Assembly: GCA_021775095.1 (NCBI GenBank)
Contig: JAJFII010000055.1
Coordinates: forward strand, 1-64,000
Length of the DNA: 64,000 nucleotides
Origin: Rhodospirillales bacterium
Lineage (GTDB): Bacteria > Pseudomonadota > Alphaproteobacteria > Rhodospirillales > Casp-alpha2
Direction of reading: 5' to 3'
The position numbers and the translations under genes were made by a program. The number at the start of each line of letters is the position of its first letter. The first letter of the stretch is position 1. The notes beneath the pieces are model-generated. The model ran no database searches, was not told where the DNA came from, and saw nothing but the letters and a program-made list of their open reading frames with translations. Shown in pieces: positions 37,979 to 46,810 of the stretch.

Positions 37979-39208
37979 ATGCTTTACCAGGCCTATGAAG
38001 TGACACACGCCGCGATGGCCCCCATCCGGGCGATGAGCCAAATCACCCAATACGTCAATTCAAGCATCTACAATCCCGTATCTTATACGCCTTTTGGCAA
38101 ATCCATGGCCGCCGTATGCAATGTTTTTAATTCGGTAACCAGACGCTACGGCAAACCGGAATGGGGGATTTCAGAGACTACGCGGGACGGAAAATCCATT
38201 GCGATAGATATTGATACGGTCCTCTGTACGCCGTTTTGTGATTTAATCAATTTCCAAAAGACCCAATCGCCAAAGCAGGCCCTTTCCGACCCCAAGGTTC
38301 TGCTGGTATCGCCCCTGTCCGGCCATTATGCAACGTTATTGCGCGGCACCGTACAGGCCATGTTACCGGATCACGACGTTTATGTGACGGACTGGCGTGA
38401 CGCCCGATCGGTTCCCCTGTCCATGGGTGAATTTGACCTCGACGACCACGTTGAAACAATCATCGACTTTATTCGATTTTTGGGTCCGGACGTGCACGTC
38501 ATTGCCGTTTGTCAGCCCTCCGTGTCCGTATTGGCAGCAGCCGCAGTAATGGCCAAAAATAATGATCCGTGCCAGCCAAAGTCGATGATCCTGATGGGCG
38601 GGCCGATTGATACGCGGGTAAATCCGACGGCCGTTAACCGGCACGCAAAGACCCGCGATCTCGCCTGGTTCAAACAAAACGTGATTACCCGGGTGCCGTT
38701 CCCGCACCTGGGAGCCATGCGTGCGGTTTATCCGGGTTTCGTCCAGTTATCGGGTTTCATGACGATGAACCTCAACCGCCATGTGGACGCGCACATGGAA
38801 TTGTATAATCATTTGGTTGAGGGCGATGGGGATTCAGAAGCCCAGCACCGGGCCTTTTATGACGAATATCTCTCGGTTATGGATTTACCTGCCGCGTTTT
38901 TTCTGCAAACCATCCAGGTTGTCTTCAAAAACCATGATTTGGCGAAGGGCACGATGACCCACAGGGGGCAACTTGTCGACCCGGCAATGATCAAAAAAAC
39001 CGCCCTCATGACCGTCGAAGGCGAAAAAGATGATATTTGCGGGGTTGGCCAAACCGGTGCCGCCCATGAATTATGCTCGGGATTGAAGGGCCAAAAAAAG
39101 CTGCAATTCGTGCAGCCGGGTGTCGGCCACTACGGGGTCTTTAATGGCCGTCGTTGGCGCGATGAAACACAACCCAGAATCGCCGCATTTATCCGCCAGC
39201 ACCGGTGA
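37979..39208 (+). CDS. phaZ: Intracellular poly(3-hydroxybutyrate) depolymerase
   Basis: 409 residues, normal for intracellular PhaZ. It hydrolyses native PHB granules to 3-hydroxybutyrate oligomers in the cytoplasm. MLYQAYEVTHAAMAPIR is the family start; the catalytic nucleophile is Cys178 in IAVCQPSVSVLAAA, as in Cupriavidus PhaZa1, rather than a serine lipase box; the late His is in PGVGHYGVFNG. No signal peptide. The 292-bp upstream gap holds a paired palindrome that may be a PhaR operator. Confidence 0.94.
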   Translation: MLYQAYEVTHAAMAPIRAMSQITQYVNSSIYNPVSYTPFGKSMAAVCNVFNSVTRRYGKPEWGISETTRDGKSIAIDIDTVLCTPFCDLINFQKTQSPKQALSDPKVLLVSPLSGHYATLLRGTVQAMLPDHDVYVTDWRDARSVPLSMGEFDLDDHVETIIDFIRFLGPDVHVIAVCQPSVSVLAAAAVMAKNNDPCQPKSMILMGGPIDTRVNPTAVNRHAKTRDLAWFKQNVITRVPFPHLGAMRAVYPGFVQLSGFMTMNLNRHVDAHMELYNHLVEGDGDSEAQHRAFYDEYLSVMDLPAAFFLQTIQVVFKNHDLAKGTMTHRGQLVDPAMIKKTALMTVEGEKDDICGVGQTGAAHELCSGLKGQKKLQFVQPGVGHYGVFNGRRWRDETQPRIAAFIRQHR

Positions 39209-39290
39209 TCTCCACGCCGCCGGGCGGCGCGGTGGACAAACGGCAATAGAATGATCTACGGTTCCCTGCTTGAACCGGGAGATTCAGAAT

Positions 39291-40415
39291 ATGAAAATAC
39301 GCGCTGCCGTCCTCGTCGAAAACAAACGCCCCCGGCCCTATGCAATATCAAAACCTGTGGAAATTGCGGATGTCGATTTGGCCCCACCTGGCGACGGTGA
39401 GGTTCTGGTAAAGATCAAAGCCGCTGGGGTTTGTCATTCTGATTTGTCCGTTGTTAATGGATCGCGGGCGCGGCGCGTTCCCCTTGTCCTGGGTCACGAG
39501 GCATCAGGTATGGTTGAAGAGACCGGACCCGGCGTCAAAAATTTCAAACCCGGTGACCGAATTGTCTTTGCGTTTTTGCCGTCCTGCGGTTCCTGTGGCC
39601 CGTGCATGGCCGGCCGGCCATCGAGTTGCGAACCAGGCCATGCGGCCAATGCCGAAGGCCGATTGCTCGGCGGCGGCACACGACTTTCCCTTAACGGCAA
39701 AGCCATTGGTCATCAGGCCGGGGTTTCGTGTTTTGCTGAATATGCCGTCGCTTCCGAACGGTCGTTGATAAAGATCGAAGACAGCCTATCCATGGAGGAA
39801 GCCTCGCTTTTCAGTTGTGCGGTCATGACGGGTGTCGGCGCGGTCCTGAATACGGCGCAAGTTCCGCCCGGTGCGACGGTTGGTATTGTCGGCCTCGGCG
39901 GTGTTGGTCTAAATGCCCTGCTGGCGGCAAAAATGCTGGGGGCCGAAAAAATAATTGCCATCGATCCGCTGGACAACAAACGGGCTCTGGCGAAACAGTT
40001 GGGGGCAACCCACACCTTTAACGCCAGCGACCCCGACTGCGTCGCTGCGGCGCGCGAAGCCACAAGTGGCGGTGTCGAATATGCGTTCGAAGCGGCGGGG
40101 TCGGTCGACGCCATGGATATCGCCTATCGTATTACCCGGCGTGGCGGCACTTCCGTTTCATCAGGCCTGAGCCATCCAGAGCACAAATTCTCCCTGTCTC
40201 ATACGGTAATGGTCGCCGAGGAGCGGATCATTAAAGGCAGTTACATGGGTTCGTGTATCCCGGCACGGGACATTCCCAGGTACATGTCTATGTATCAACG
40301 CGGATTGTTACCGGTTGATCAATTGATCAGTTCGAGGATCGCCTTGGACGACATAAATCAAGCTTTTGATACCCTCGATGACGGTCAGACCATACGACAG
40401 ATTATTACCTTTTAG
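39291..40415 (+). CDS. Zinc-dependent alcohol dehydrogenase
   Basis: 374 residues from the ATG at 39291, with GGGAG 9 bases upstream. MDR family with zinc: GVCHSDLSVVNG and GHEASGMVEETG give catalytic zinc ligands; the structural zinc cluster is CGSCGPCMAGRPSSCE. NAD binding is GIVGLGGVGLNALLAAKMLGA. The sequence is near class III-like and acyl-type dehydrogenases (long C-terminal SLSHTVMVAEERIIKGSYMGS). Oxidises a primary alcohol; natural substrate unknown. Same direction as phaZ but about 80 bases apart. Confidence 0.88.
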   Translation: MKIRAAVLVENKRPRPYAISKPVEIADVDLAPPGDGEVLVKIKAAGVCHSDLSVVNGSRARRVPLVLGHEASGMVEETGPGVKNFKPGDRIVFAFLPSCGSCGPCMAGRPSSCEPGHAANAEGRLLGGGTRLSLNGKAIGHQAGVSCFAEYAVASERSLIKIEDSLSMEEASLFSCAVMTGVGAVLNTAQVPPGATVGIVGLGGVGLNALLAAKMLGAEKIIAIDPLDNKRALAKQLGATHTFNASDPDCVAAAREATSGGVEYAFEAAGSVDAMDIAYRITRRGGTSVSSGLSHPEHKFSLSHTVMVAEERIIKGSYMGSCIPARDIPRYMSMYQRGLLPVDQLISSRIALDDINQAFDTLDDGQTIRQIITF

Positions 40416-40481
40416 GCCGGTTCCTGGGACAACTTTCAGTGCCCCATTGCGATTTTTGTCAAATTCGCTTAACATTTTGTC

Positions 40482-40600
40482 TTGGGGCCACGATTTGACG
40501 GCATAATCTTCTATTTGAGGTTGGGCGTCAGAGTAGCTGTGACGCCACGAAAGAGCACGCGACGGTCGCGTGTTGTGATAGCCAGGGAAAGAGAAAGACT
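40482..40600 (+). promoter_or_regulatory. Likely structured 5' leader of the cold-shock gene
   Basis: About 120 bases between the alcohol dehydrogenase gene and the cold-shock gene, with self-pairing pieces (for example tgacgccac near 40540, gcacgcgacggtcgcgtgt at 40556-40574). Cold-shock genes usually have long structured leaders that control translation by temperature. A ribosome box GGGAAAGAG lies around 40587-40595. Confidence 0.4.
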
Positions 40601-40810
40601 ATGCCGAGCGGTACTGTTAAATGGTTTAATGCAACGAAGGGGTTCGGATTTATTGAACCTTCTGATGGTGGCAGCGACGCCTTTGTTCATATTACTGCGG
40701 TTCAACGGGCTGGCCTTGACGGCCTCCGTGAAGGACAAAAAGTTGAGTATGAGCTCATTCCAGGAAACAATGGAAAAGAAGCGGCTGACAACCTCGTTGC
40801 TCTCGATTAA
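40601..40810 (+). CDS. CspA-family cold-shock protein
   Basis: 69 residues, single cold-shock domain. RNP1 is KGFGFIEP and RNP2 is DAFVHITAV, with SGTVKWFNATKGF at the start. It is an RNA chaperone that binds single-stranded nucleic acid. Single gene followed directly by a strong terminator. Several cold-shock paralogues are usual per genome, and which one this is cannot be told. Confidence 0.96.
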   Translation: MPSGTVKWFNATKGFGFIEPSDGGSDAFVHITAVQRAGLDGLREGQKVEYELIPGNNGKEAADNLVALD

Positions 40811-40832
40811 CCGATAGACTAAACCCTTATAA

Positions 40833-40860
40833 AAGAGAGCCCATGGCTCTCTTTTTTTTT
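40833..40860. terminator. Bidirectional terminator between cold-shock and tectonin genes
   Basis: A perfect 10-base stem (aaagagagcc at 40833-40842, ggctctcttt at 40846-40855) with a 3-base loop is followed by T residues to 40860. The opposite strand ends the hairpin with a shorter T-rich tail, so it can serve both converging genes. Confidence 0.9.
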
Positions 40861-41695
40861 ATTTTCTTTTTATCGCCGACGAACGGGCATCTGCGAATAT
40901 CTCGTTTTGAGCGTTGATCCCCCACGGATAACTGCGGGCATCGGTGGCAATTACACGTAAGGCACCGGATTGGTGAATCCAGTTTTTTCCACCCCAGGCA
41001 CTGATCGGTCCGTCCTGTCCGGCTTTTGCTGGCGGGCCAAGGATCCACGATACACCGTTGGCCGCAATTGCAATGTCGCGGGCTGTGCCTGGCGCTTTTT
41101 TCCAGACCTGGCGGGTTAATCGTAAGATTTCTTTTTTGTCATTAACGATCCATGGATTACCCTTGGGGCCAACGGCAATGCGCATACCCGCATTGTCTTC
41201 CGCCACCCAATCAACAACTCCCCATTTATAAACCCGCAACCCGCCCGGAGCCTTGTCCGTACCTAACATCCAAATGGCACCACTGGCGCCAATGGCGATA
41301 TCCGTTGCCGCACCCGGCATCTGCAACCAGTCGCCCTGGTGCCAACGAAAAATTCGGTTATCACGATCAATACTCCAGATATTGCCGCCGGGTCCCGCCG
41401 CGATCCGGACCGCGCTTCCGCCCTGGTCCTGCCACTGGTCGCCGTCCCACATGTGTACAGATCCATTGGTTGACGCAATCCACGCATCGCCGTCCATTGA
41501 AATATCGATATCGACGGCGGACCCCGGCATTTTTATCCATTCAATGGCTGCCGGTTTTGTGGTTTCCTTGCTAAGGAAACGCGGAATCATGGCAATCAGG
41601 GCAAGAATCGCCAGGGCGGGCAGAAAAAGACGTTTAATGGGCAGGGTCAAAAGGCATTCTTTCAGATTTATTTTTGATCGGCGACGTGCCGGCAA
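40859..41695 (-). CDS. Tectonin-type beta-propeller protein
   Basis: 278 residues. An N-terminal basic stretch and hydrophobic helix (about 18-38, LFLPALAILALIAMIPRF) look like a signal anchor. The rest is about five repeats of a tectonin-like unit, each with a pattern such as ARDIAIAANGVSWILG or AVDIDISMDGDAWIAS followed by a W-rich turn. Such propellers bind ligands or sugars at surfaces. Likely outside the cytoplasmic membrane. Single gene converging on the cold-shock gene through a shared terminator. Confidence 0.75.
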   Translation of the reverse strand: MPARRRSKINLKECLLTLPIKRLFLPALAILALIAMIPRFLSKETTKPAAIEWIKMPGSAVDIDISMDGDAWIASTNGSVHMWDGDQWQDQGGSAVRIAAGPGGNIWSIDRDNRIFRWHQGDWLQMPGAATDIAIGASGAIWMLGTDKAPGGLRVYKWGVVDWVAEDNAGMRIAVGPKGNPWIVNDKKEILRLTRQVWKKAPGTARDIAIAANGVSWILGPPAKAGQDGPISAWGGKNWIHQSGALRVIATDARSYPWGINAQNEIFADARSSAIKRK

Positions 41696-41908
41696 TCTAT
41701 TCCTTACGCCCGTTTACCAAAAGCAAAAACCAAACGTACCCGGGTCCGGTAACTCGGGGGGCCATTCAGCACTGGATTAATTCCCAGATATCAATACTAT
41801 TTCCATCCCTCCAGGACAGCCGATGGAACCCTTCCGCCGGACGTCCTGCATTCTCATTGCACGCCGTTGATTTATACGGTCTGCTCTCGACAGGAACTGG
41901 AATTTCAG

Positions 41909-42706
41909 ATGTCGCTTCCGCCGTTAAACCGCGCAGCCATTTCCGACGGGATGATTGCTTATCGATCACTAGGCTCAGGTGAACCGCTGGTCTTTTTGCA
42001 TGGACTTGCCGGAAACTCCCGGTCCTGGATCCGTCAATTTGAACACTTTTCATCAACCCATCAGGTCATTGCCTGGGATGCGCCGGGTTATGGCGGATCG
42101 GACGATTTTAAGGCCGATGTGGACGTATTCACGGACGCTCTCAATCAATTGCTGCAATATTGCGGTTTAAGCAAATTTGTGTTGTTGGGCCATTCCATGG
42201 GTGGAATTCTCGCAGCGCGATATGCCGCTCGATTTCCCGACCACTTACACGGCCTGATCCTGTCGTGCACCCACGTCGGCAACGGCAATCCTAAGGGTTC
42301 GGACCTGCCGCCCGGATACACAAACCGGGTTGCCGATCTGGACACAATGAGTCAGATGGACTACGGCATCAGCCGGGCCAGGGCTATGCTGGCCCCGGAA
42401 ACACCGGCATCAATCTTTGATTTGGCGGCCAACATATCGGCAGAAACCCGGCCCATCGGCCTGGCGAATGCAGCACGGGTGATTAGCGAAACGGATACGT
42501 CCCCTGGACTGGCCGGACTGACAATTCCGGCATTGATTATTTCCGGCGAGGTCGATCCCGTTGTTTCGCTCGATAAAACCGAGCGCCTTTATGAATTGCT
42601 GCCGCACGCATCAAAGGCCGTTATTGCCGGTGCCGGCCATGCCCCCTATCTGGAAAACCCCGACGCCTACAATGCAAGCGTTGGTGCCTTCATCCGCAGC
42701 CTATAG
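41909..42706 (+). CDS. Alpha/beta hydrolase
   Basis: 265 residues from the ATG at 41909, with AGGAA about 12 bases upstream. Motifs: VFLHGLAGNSRSWI (oxyanion hole), LLGHSMGGILAARYAA (nucleophile Ser), ISGEVDPVV (Asp) and AGAGHAPYLENP (His). Full catalytic triad of the esterase, lipase and C-C hydrolase type. It converges on the TPP enzyme gene with 52 bases between stops. Substrate unknown; not close to the hydrolase at 34710 beyond the fold. Confidence 0.87.
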   Translation: MSLPPLNRAAISDGMIAYRSLGSGEPLVFLHGLAGNSRSWIRQFEHFSSTHQVIAWDAPGYGGSDDFKADVDVFTDALNQLLQYCGLSKFVLLGHSMGGILAARYAARFPDHLHGLILSCTHVGNGNPKGSDLPPGYTNRVADLDTMSQMDYGISRARAMLAPETPASIFDLAANISAETRPIGLANAARVISETDTSPGLAGLTIPALIISGEVDPVVSLDKTERLYELLPHASKAVIAGAGHAPYLENPDAYNASVGAFIRSL

Positions 42707-42758
42707 GTGGAAAACCAGGGCATGGGTTAATACCAACGGGTCGTGATAATAATCCAAA

Positions 42759-44438
42759 TTATTGTCCCAGCCCTTGCGCATGGGCTTCGTCCAGGGTCTG
42801 AACTGGCGTCAGCGCCTGGGGGTCGACGATGAGTTCAATCAGGGCCGCACGACCGGACTCGACGGCGCGTTCAAAGGCCGCAGGAAAGTCTTCCGTGCGG
42901 GTCACTTGCTCGCCTGACGCGCCATAGGCTTCAGCCAGCTTGACAAAATCTGGGTTGACCAGGTCGGTGGCAATTTTATTATTTGGATAGTGACGCTCCT
43001 GGTGCATACGAATTGTCCCCAGCATGCCGTTATTGACCACAATAAAGATCACTGGCGTGTGGAACTGCTGCGCGGTGATCATTTCCTGGCCGAACATCAT
43101 AAAACAACCGTCGCCATTGAGACTGACAACCATACGTTCCGGGTAAACCACCTTGGCGGCAATCGCCGCCGGCACGGAGTATCCCATGGCGCCATTTGTT
43201 GGCGCCAACTGGGTCGGATAGGATTTGTGCTGAAAAAACCGATGTCCCCAAACCGTATAATTACCGGCACCGTTGGATATCAGTGCGTCGTCAGGCAGGC
43301 GTTTGTTCAAATATCCGATTATTTCAGCCATATTGACGTCGCCAGGTACCTGGGTCGGTTGAATGCGCTCAAGATAATCGGCATGGGCGGTCGCGGCGGC
43401 CCCGGCCCAAGCTGAACTATCGACCGGCGGCAAGGCTTTCAGGGCTTTGCAAAACTGTGGCAGCGACGCGTTGATGGCCAAATCGGGGCGATAAACGCGA
43501 CCCAGTTCTTCCGCACCGGGCATAATATGAACCAGGGTTTGTGTGGTCTCGGGGATGGCCAGCAACTCATATCCCTGGGTTGTCATTTCGCCCATGCGCG
43601 GGCCAGCCAAAATCAACAGATCGGCTTCTTCTACGCGGTTTGCCAACTTCGGATTGATGGCAATGCCCACGTCTCCCGCATAATTTGGGTGGCGATTGTC
43701 GAACCGGTCCTGGTAGCGGAACGCCGCAGCGACGGGCAGGTTATTGGCTTCGGAAAATGTCGTCACATCAGCCACCGCCTGTGGCGTCCAGGTCGGCCCA
43801 CCGACAATCATCATTGGTTTTTTTGATTTTGCCAACAAGTCACGCAGCTCTTCCATGTCCTCCGGGGCCGGGGCCGCTTGCGCAGGGCGAGCTTTTTTGG
43901 CATCAGCTACGGTTGCCATGCTCGACAACATATCTTCCGGTAACGCCAGAACGACCGGGCCCGGGCGGCCCGACACGGCGACATGAAACGCCCGGCTTAT
44001 GTATTCGGGAATCCGGTCCGTCTGGTCGATTTGTGCAACCCATTTGGCCATTTCGCCGAACATCCGGCGATAATCAATCTCCTGAAATGCTTCGCGGTCT
44101 TGCATCGACCGGCCAATTTGCCCAATCAGGACGATCATCGGTGTCGAATCCTGGAAGGCCGTATGCACGCCAATGGATGCATTGGTCGCGCCAGGGCCAC
44201 GGGTAACCATGCAAATACCCGGTTTGCCGGTCAGTTTTCCGTAGGCGTCCGCCATATTGGCGGCAGCGCCTTCGTGGCGCGTATGAATGACACGAATGGC
44301 ATTTTGGTGGTGGTAAAGCCCGTCCAACAGGGTCAGATAACTTTCTCCGGCCACACAAAAGGCCGTATCAACACCCTGGATCGCCAACTGATCCGCCAGT
44401 ATATGTCCGCCCAGTCTTGGCTCGAGGTTTGCCGCCAT
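42759..44438 (-). CDS. Thiamine diphosphate enzyme, acetolactate synthase-like
   Basis: 559 residues from the ATG at 44438, preferred because a GGGTGGG box lies 9 bases upstream; a second ATG at 44447 abuts that box. ThDP catalytic Glu is in FCVAGESYLTLLDG; the cofactor motif is GDGCFMMFGQEMITAQQFHTPVIFIVVNNGML. The central domain carries IVGGPTWTPQAVADVTTF. Close to the large-subunit AHAS/benzoylformate-type group; anabolic AHAS needs a small subunit and none is nearby, so a catabolic 2-oxoacid carboligase or decarboxylase is likely. Confidence 0.87.
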   Translation of the reverse strand: MAANLEPRLGGHILADQLAIQGVDTAFCVAGESYLTLLDGLYHHQNAIRVIHTRHEGAAANMADAYGKLTGKPGICMVTRGPGATNASIGVHTAFQDSTPMIVLIGQIGRSMQDREAFQEIDYRRMFGEMAKWVAQIDQTDRIPEYISRAFHVAVSGRPGPVVLALPEDMLSSMATVADAKKARPAQAAPAPEDMEELRDLLAKSKKPMMIVGGPTWTPQAVADVTTFSEANNLPVAAAFRYQDRFDNRHPNYAGDVGIAINPKLANRVEEADLLILAGPRMGEMTTQGYELLAIPETTQTLVHIMPGAEELGRVYRPDLAINASLPQFCKALKALPPVDSSAWAGAAATAHADYLERIQPTQVPGDVNMAEIIGYLNKRLPDDALISNGAGNYTVWGHRFFQHKSYPTQLAPTNGAMGYSVPAAIAAKVVYPERMVVSLNGDGCFMMFGQEMITAQQFHTPVIFIVVNNGMLGTIRMHQERHYPNNKIATDLVNPDFVKLAEAYGASGEQVTRTEDFPAAFERAVESGRAALIELIVDPQALTPVQTLDEAHAQGLGQ

Positions 44439-44536
44439 GTTATTCATCCCACCCTTGGTTAAAAATTGTCTGCGCGAACAGGTTGCCCGCCGCAGGCCCG
44501 TTATAAATGTTGATCGCCGGGTGGCAACCCAATCTG

Positions 44537-45493
44537 TTAATTTCCGGAAACCGTATGGATATGACCAAACAGGTTTTCCAGATGCTCCAGGGTTTCGTCC
44601 GGTAGCCGGCCGCTGATTATGGAGTTTATATTTTCGCGCAGATGATCGACACTTCCGGTTCCCGTCAGGATAACTTCGGCGCCCGGTTCGTGCCGACAAA
44701 ACCGATAGGCCGCATCTATTATCGACGGCGCAACCCCGCGATCCGTCAAAAACCCCAGGGGATTGTCTGATTGTGCAAATTTGCGATCAATCTGCCCCTG
44801 CTCCGCCAGATCCAGCAACAGGGATTTAAGCGCTTCGGATTTGCTGAGAGCAGCGCGCACGGCAAACATAATCAATGTGGCGACTTGTTTTTTACGGGTC
44901 ACCGGCAACACCCGTTTGCGGGCTGATGGATTGATCAGATTAAATCCGACCATCACCACATCCCAAAAATCGTCATCGAGGGCTTTTATCAGCATTTCAT
45001 GGTCAGTATCGGTGATAAATCGCTCCGTAATCCCGATAAACCGCAACTTGCCTTCGTCCCGCATTTTCAATAACTCGGGCACCAGATGGTCGACACAATG
45101 GGCGTACTGGTGGGGCATGACGCCGTGCAGATGGAAAACGTCCACGTGATCCGTCTGCAATTTAACCAAACTGGATTCCAGACCCGCGCGAATTTGCTGT
45201 GGCGGTGCCAAATCATCGCCCAGGGACGGGGTTCCTGGTTTGACAATCTGTGCCTTTGTCGAAACCACAACCTTATGGCGCTGCCCTTTCAGGGCTTCAC
45301 CAACTATTTCCTCAGTCTTATAAACCGCTGCCGTGTCAAAGAACGTAACCCCCAAATCCAATGCCGATTTGACCACCCGGATTGAACTTTCTTTGGTCGC
45401 ACCATAGCCTTGGCCCAAACGACTGCTGCCGCCGCTTCCCAGGCCCGCGACACCAACTTCAAGACCCGTACTGCCCAACTTCACCTGTTGCAT
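44537..45493 (-). CDS. Aldo/keto reductase
   Basis: 318 residues. KLGSTGLEVGVAGLGSGG starts the barrel; catalytic Asp and Tyr are in FFDTAAVYKTEEIVG, Lys in VVVSTKAQIV, His in DVFHLHGVM. The C-terminal NADPH-binding part has ILTGTGSVDHLREN. Substrate unknown. It lies on the same strand as and 98 bases upstream of the TPP enzyme gene, so the two may be co-transcribed. Differs from the two fucose-type AKRs in this window. Confidence 0.85.
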   Translation of the reverse strand: MQQVKLGSTGLEVGVAGLGSGGSSRLGQGYGATKESSIRVVKSALDLGVTFFDTAAVYKTEEIVGEALKGQRHKVVVSTKAQIVKPGTPSLGDDLAPPQQIRAGLESSLVKLQTDHVDVFHLHGVMPHQYAHCVDHLVPELLKMRDEGKLRFIGITERFITDTDHEMLIKALDDDFWDVVMVGFNLINPSARKRVLPVTRKKQVATLIMFAVRAALSKSEALKSLLLDLAEQGQIDRKFAQSDNPLGFLTDRGVAPSIIDAAYRFCRHEPGAEVILTGTGSVDHLRENINSIISGRLPDETLEHLENLFGHIHTVSGN

Positions 45494-45587
45494 TTTTCAT
45501 GACCTTTCCGGCGTACATTGACAATTGCATAGACGCACGCAATATCGATAATGACGCCTGTTGTATAAGGGTTAAAGGAATTAGAAC

Positions 45588-46403
45588 ATGAAAATTTGGA
45601 TGGCAACCCTGATCGCGGGTTTTCTTGCGGTTCCAAGTCTGGCCGCCGATCGGGTTTTGATCGACGGCCATGTCCATTACAGCCATGATGCCTGGGAGAT
45701 GTTGCCCCCCAAGGCCGCCATCAAGGTTTTACGCGAAGCCGGACTTAAAAAGGTTTTTGTCTCAAGTTCCAGCGATGAGGGTACGCAGATGCTGTATCGG
45801 CAGGCACCGGACATCATTGTCCCGGTATTGCGCCCCTACCGCAAACGGGGCGAACTATCCACCTGGTTTCGCGACGAAACCGTCGATGACATGATCGCCG
45901 ACCGGTTGTCGAAAAACACCTACGCTGGGATCGGAGAATTTCACATTTTCGGTGCGGATACGGATCTTCCGGTGGTCCGCAACATTGTCAAACTGGCCAA
46001 CACCCATAAAGTTTTCCTACATGCCCATTCGGATTCCGATGCGGTCGACCGGATTTTCGCCCAGGATCCGGAGGCCCGGGTTCTTTGGGCCCATTCCGGA
46101 TTTGTCGCCCCCCAGGCGATTGCCGAGATGTTGGCCAAACATAAAAACCTGTGGAGTGATCTGGCCTTCAGAAGTGAACAGTCCGATGACGGCAAGGTGC
46201 CCGAACCGTGGCGCAAAGTGTTTACCGACTTTCCCGATCGGTTTGTCATCGGTACCGATACCTATACGCCTGAGCGTTGGTATTACCTGGTCGACCATGC
46301 CAACTGGTCGCGGCAATGGTTAAATGACCTGCCCAACGAACTGGCCGACAAAATCGCCTTTAAAAATGCCGAAACCCTGATGAATTGGGCATTGAACAAA
46401 TGA
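45588..46403 (+). CDS. Exported amidohydrolase-family protein
   Basis: 271 residues with a signal peptide (MKIWMATLIAGFLAVPSLAAD, cleavage about 19). Metal-site candidates: DGHVHYSH, GIGEFHIF, FLHAHSD and WAHSGF; Asp in VIGTDTYTPERW. It resembles TatD/amidohydrolase_2-type enzymes, but few of this fold are periplasmic. The stop overlaps the YtkA-like gene by four bases, starting a three-gene operon. Hydrolysis of a small ester, lactone or amide is plausible; substrate unknown. Confidence 0.8.
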   Translation: MKIWMATLIAGFLAVPSLAADRVLIDGHVHYSHDAWEMLPPKAAIKVLREAGLKKVFVSSSSDEGTQMLYRQAPDIIVPVLRPYRKRGELSTWFRDETVDDMIADRLSKNTYAGIGEFHIFGADTDLPVVRNIVKLANTHKVFLHAHSDSDAVDRIFAQDPEARVLWAHSGFVAPQAIAEMLAKHKNLWSDLAFRSEQSDDGKVPEPWRKVFTDFPDRFVIGTDTYTPERWYYLVDHANWSRQWLNDLPNELADKIAFKNAETLMNWALNK

Positions 46404-46810
46404 ACCTTAACGGGTTCCTGGGGGCCCTGGTTTTGACCTGTTTTTCCGTGCCCGCACATGCGGCGTGTGAGCAAACAGACGGTACCGCAAATCGACGGGC
46501 AGCGTCGCCTTCTTATTGGCTGAACTATCAAACCGATCCTGCCGAAATATCCGTCGCCGAACACTTCGCCCTGGACATCGAGATCTGTGCAAAAAACGAA
46601 ACGCCCTTTAGCGGCTCGCTTGGCGTCGACGCCCACATGCCAATGCACAAACACGCCATGAATTATCGACCAAAAGTGAAAAGCCTTGGCGGCGGAAACT
46701 TCCGGGCCGAAGGTTTTTTATTCCATATGCCGGGTCTCTGGCAGTTTACATTCGATATCCGGGGCACGGAAAAAGCCGAACGGGTGACCTGGGACCAGAG
46801 CATTAAATGA
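46400..46810 (+). CDS. Exported YtkA-like domain protein
   Basis: 136 residues from the ATG at 46400 overlapping the previous stop. Signal peptide (about 1-22, FSVPAHAAC). The mature domain shows VDAHMPMHKHAMNYRPKV and FHMPGLWQFTFDI, the His/Met-rich pattern of YtkA-like beta-sandwich proteins, often tied to copper or heme protein maturation. Overlaps the di-heme peroxidase gene by four bases, so it probably delivers metal or scaffolds this partner. Function unproven in the family. Confidence 0.75.
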   Translation: MNLNGFLGALVLTCFSVPAHAACEQTDGTANRRAASPSYWLNYQTDPAEISVAEHFALDIEICAKNETPFSGSLGVDAHMPMHKHAMNYRPKVKSLGGGNFRAEGFLFHMPGLWQFTFDIRGTEKAERVTWDQSIK

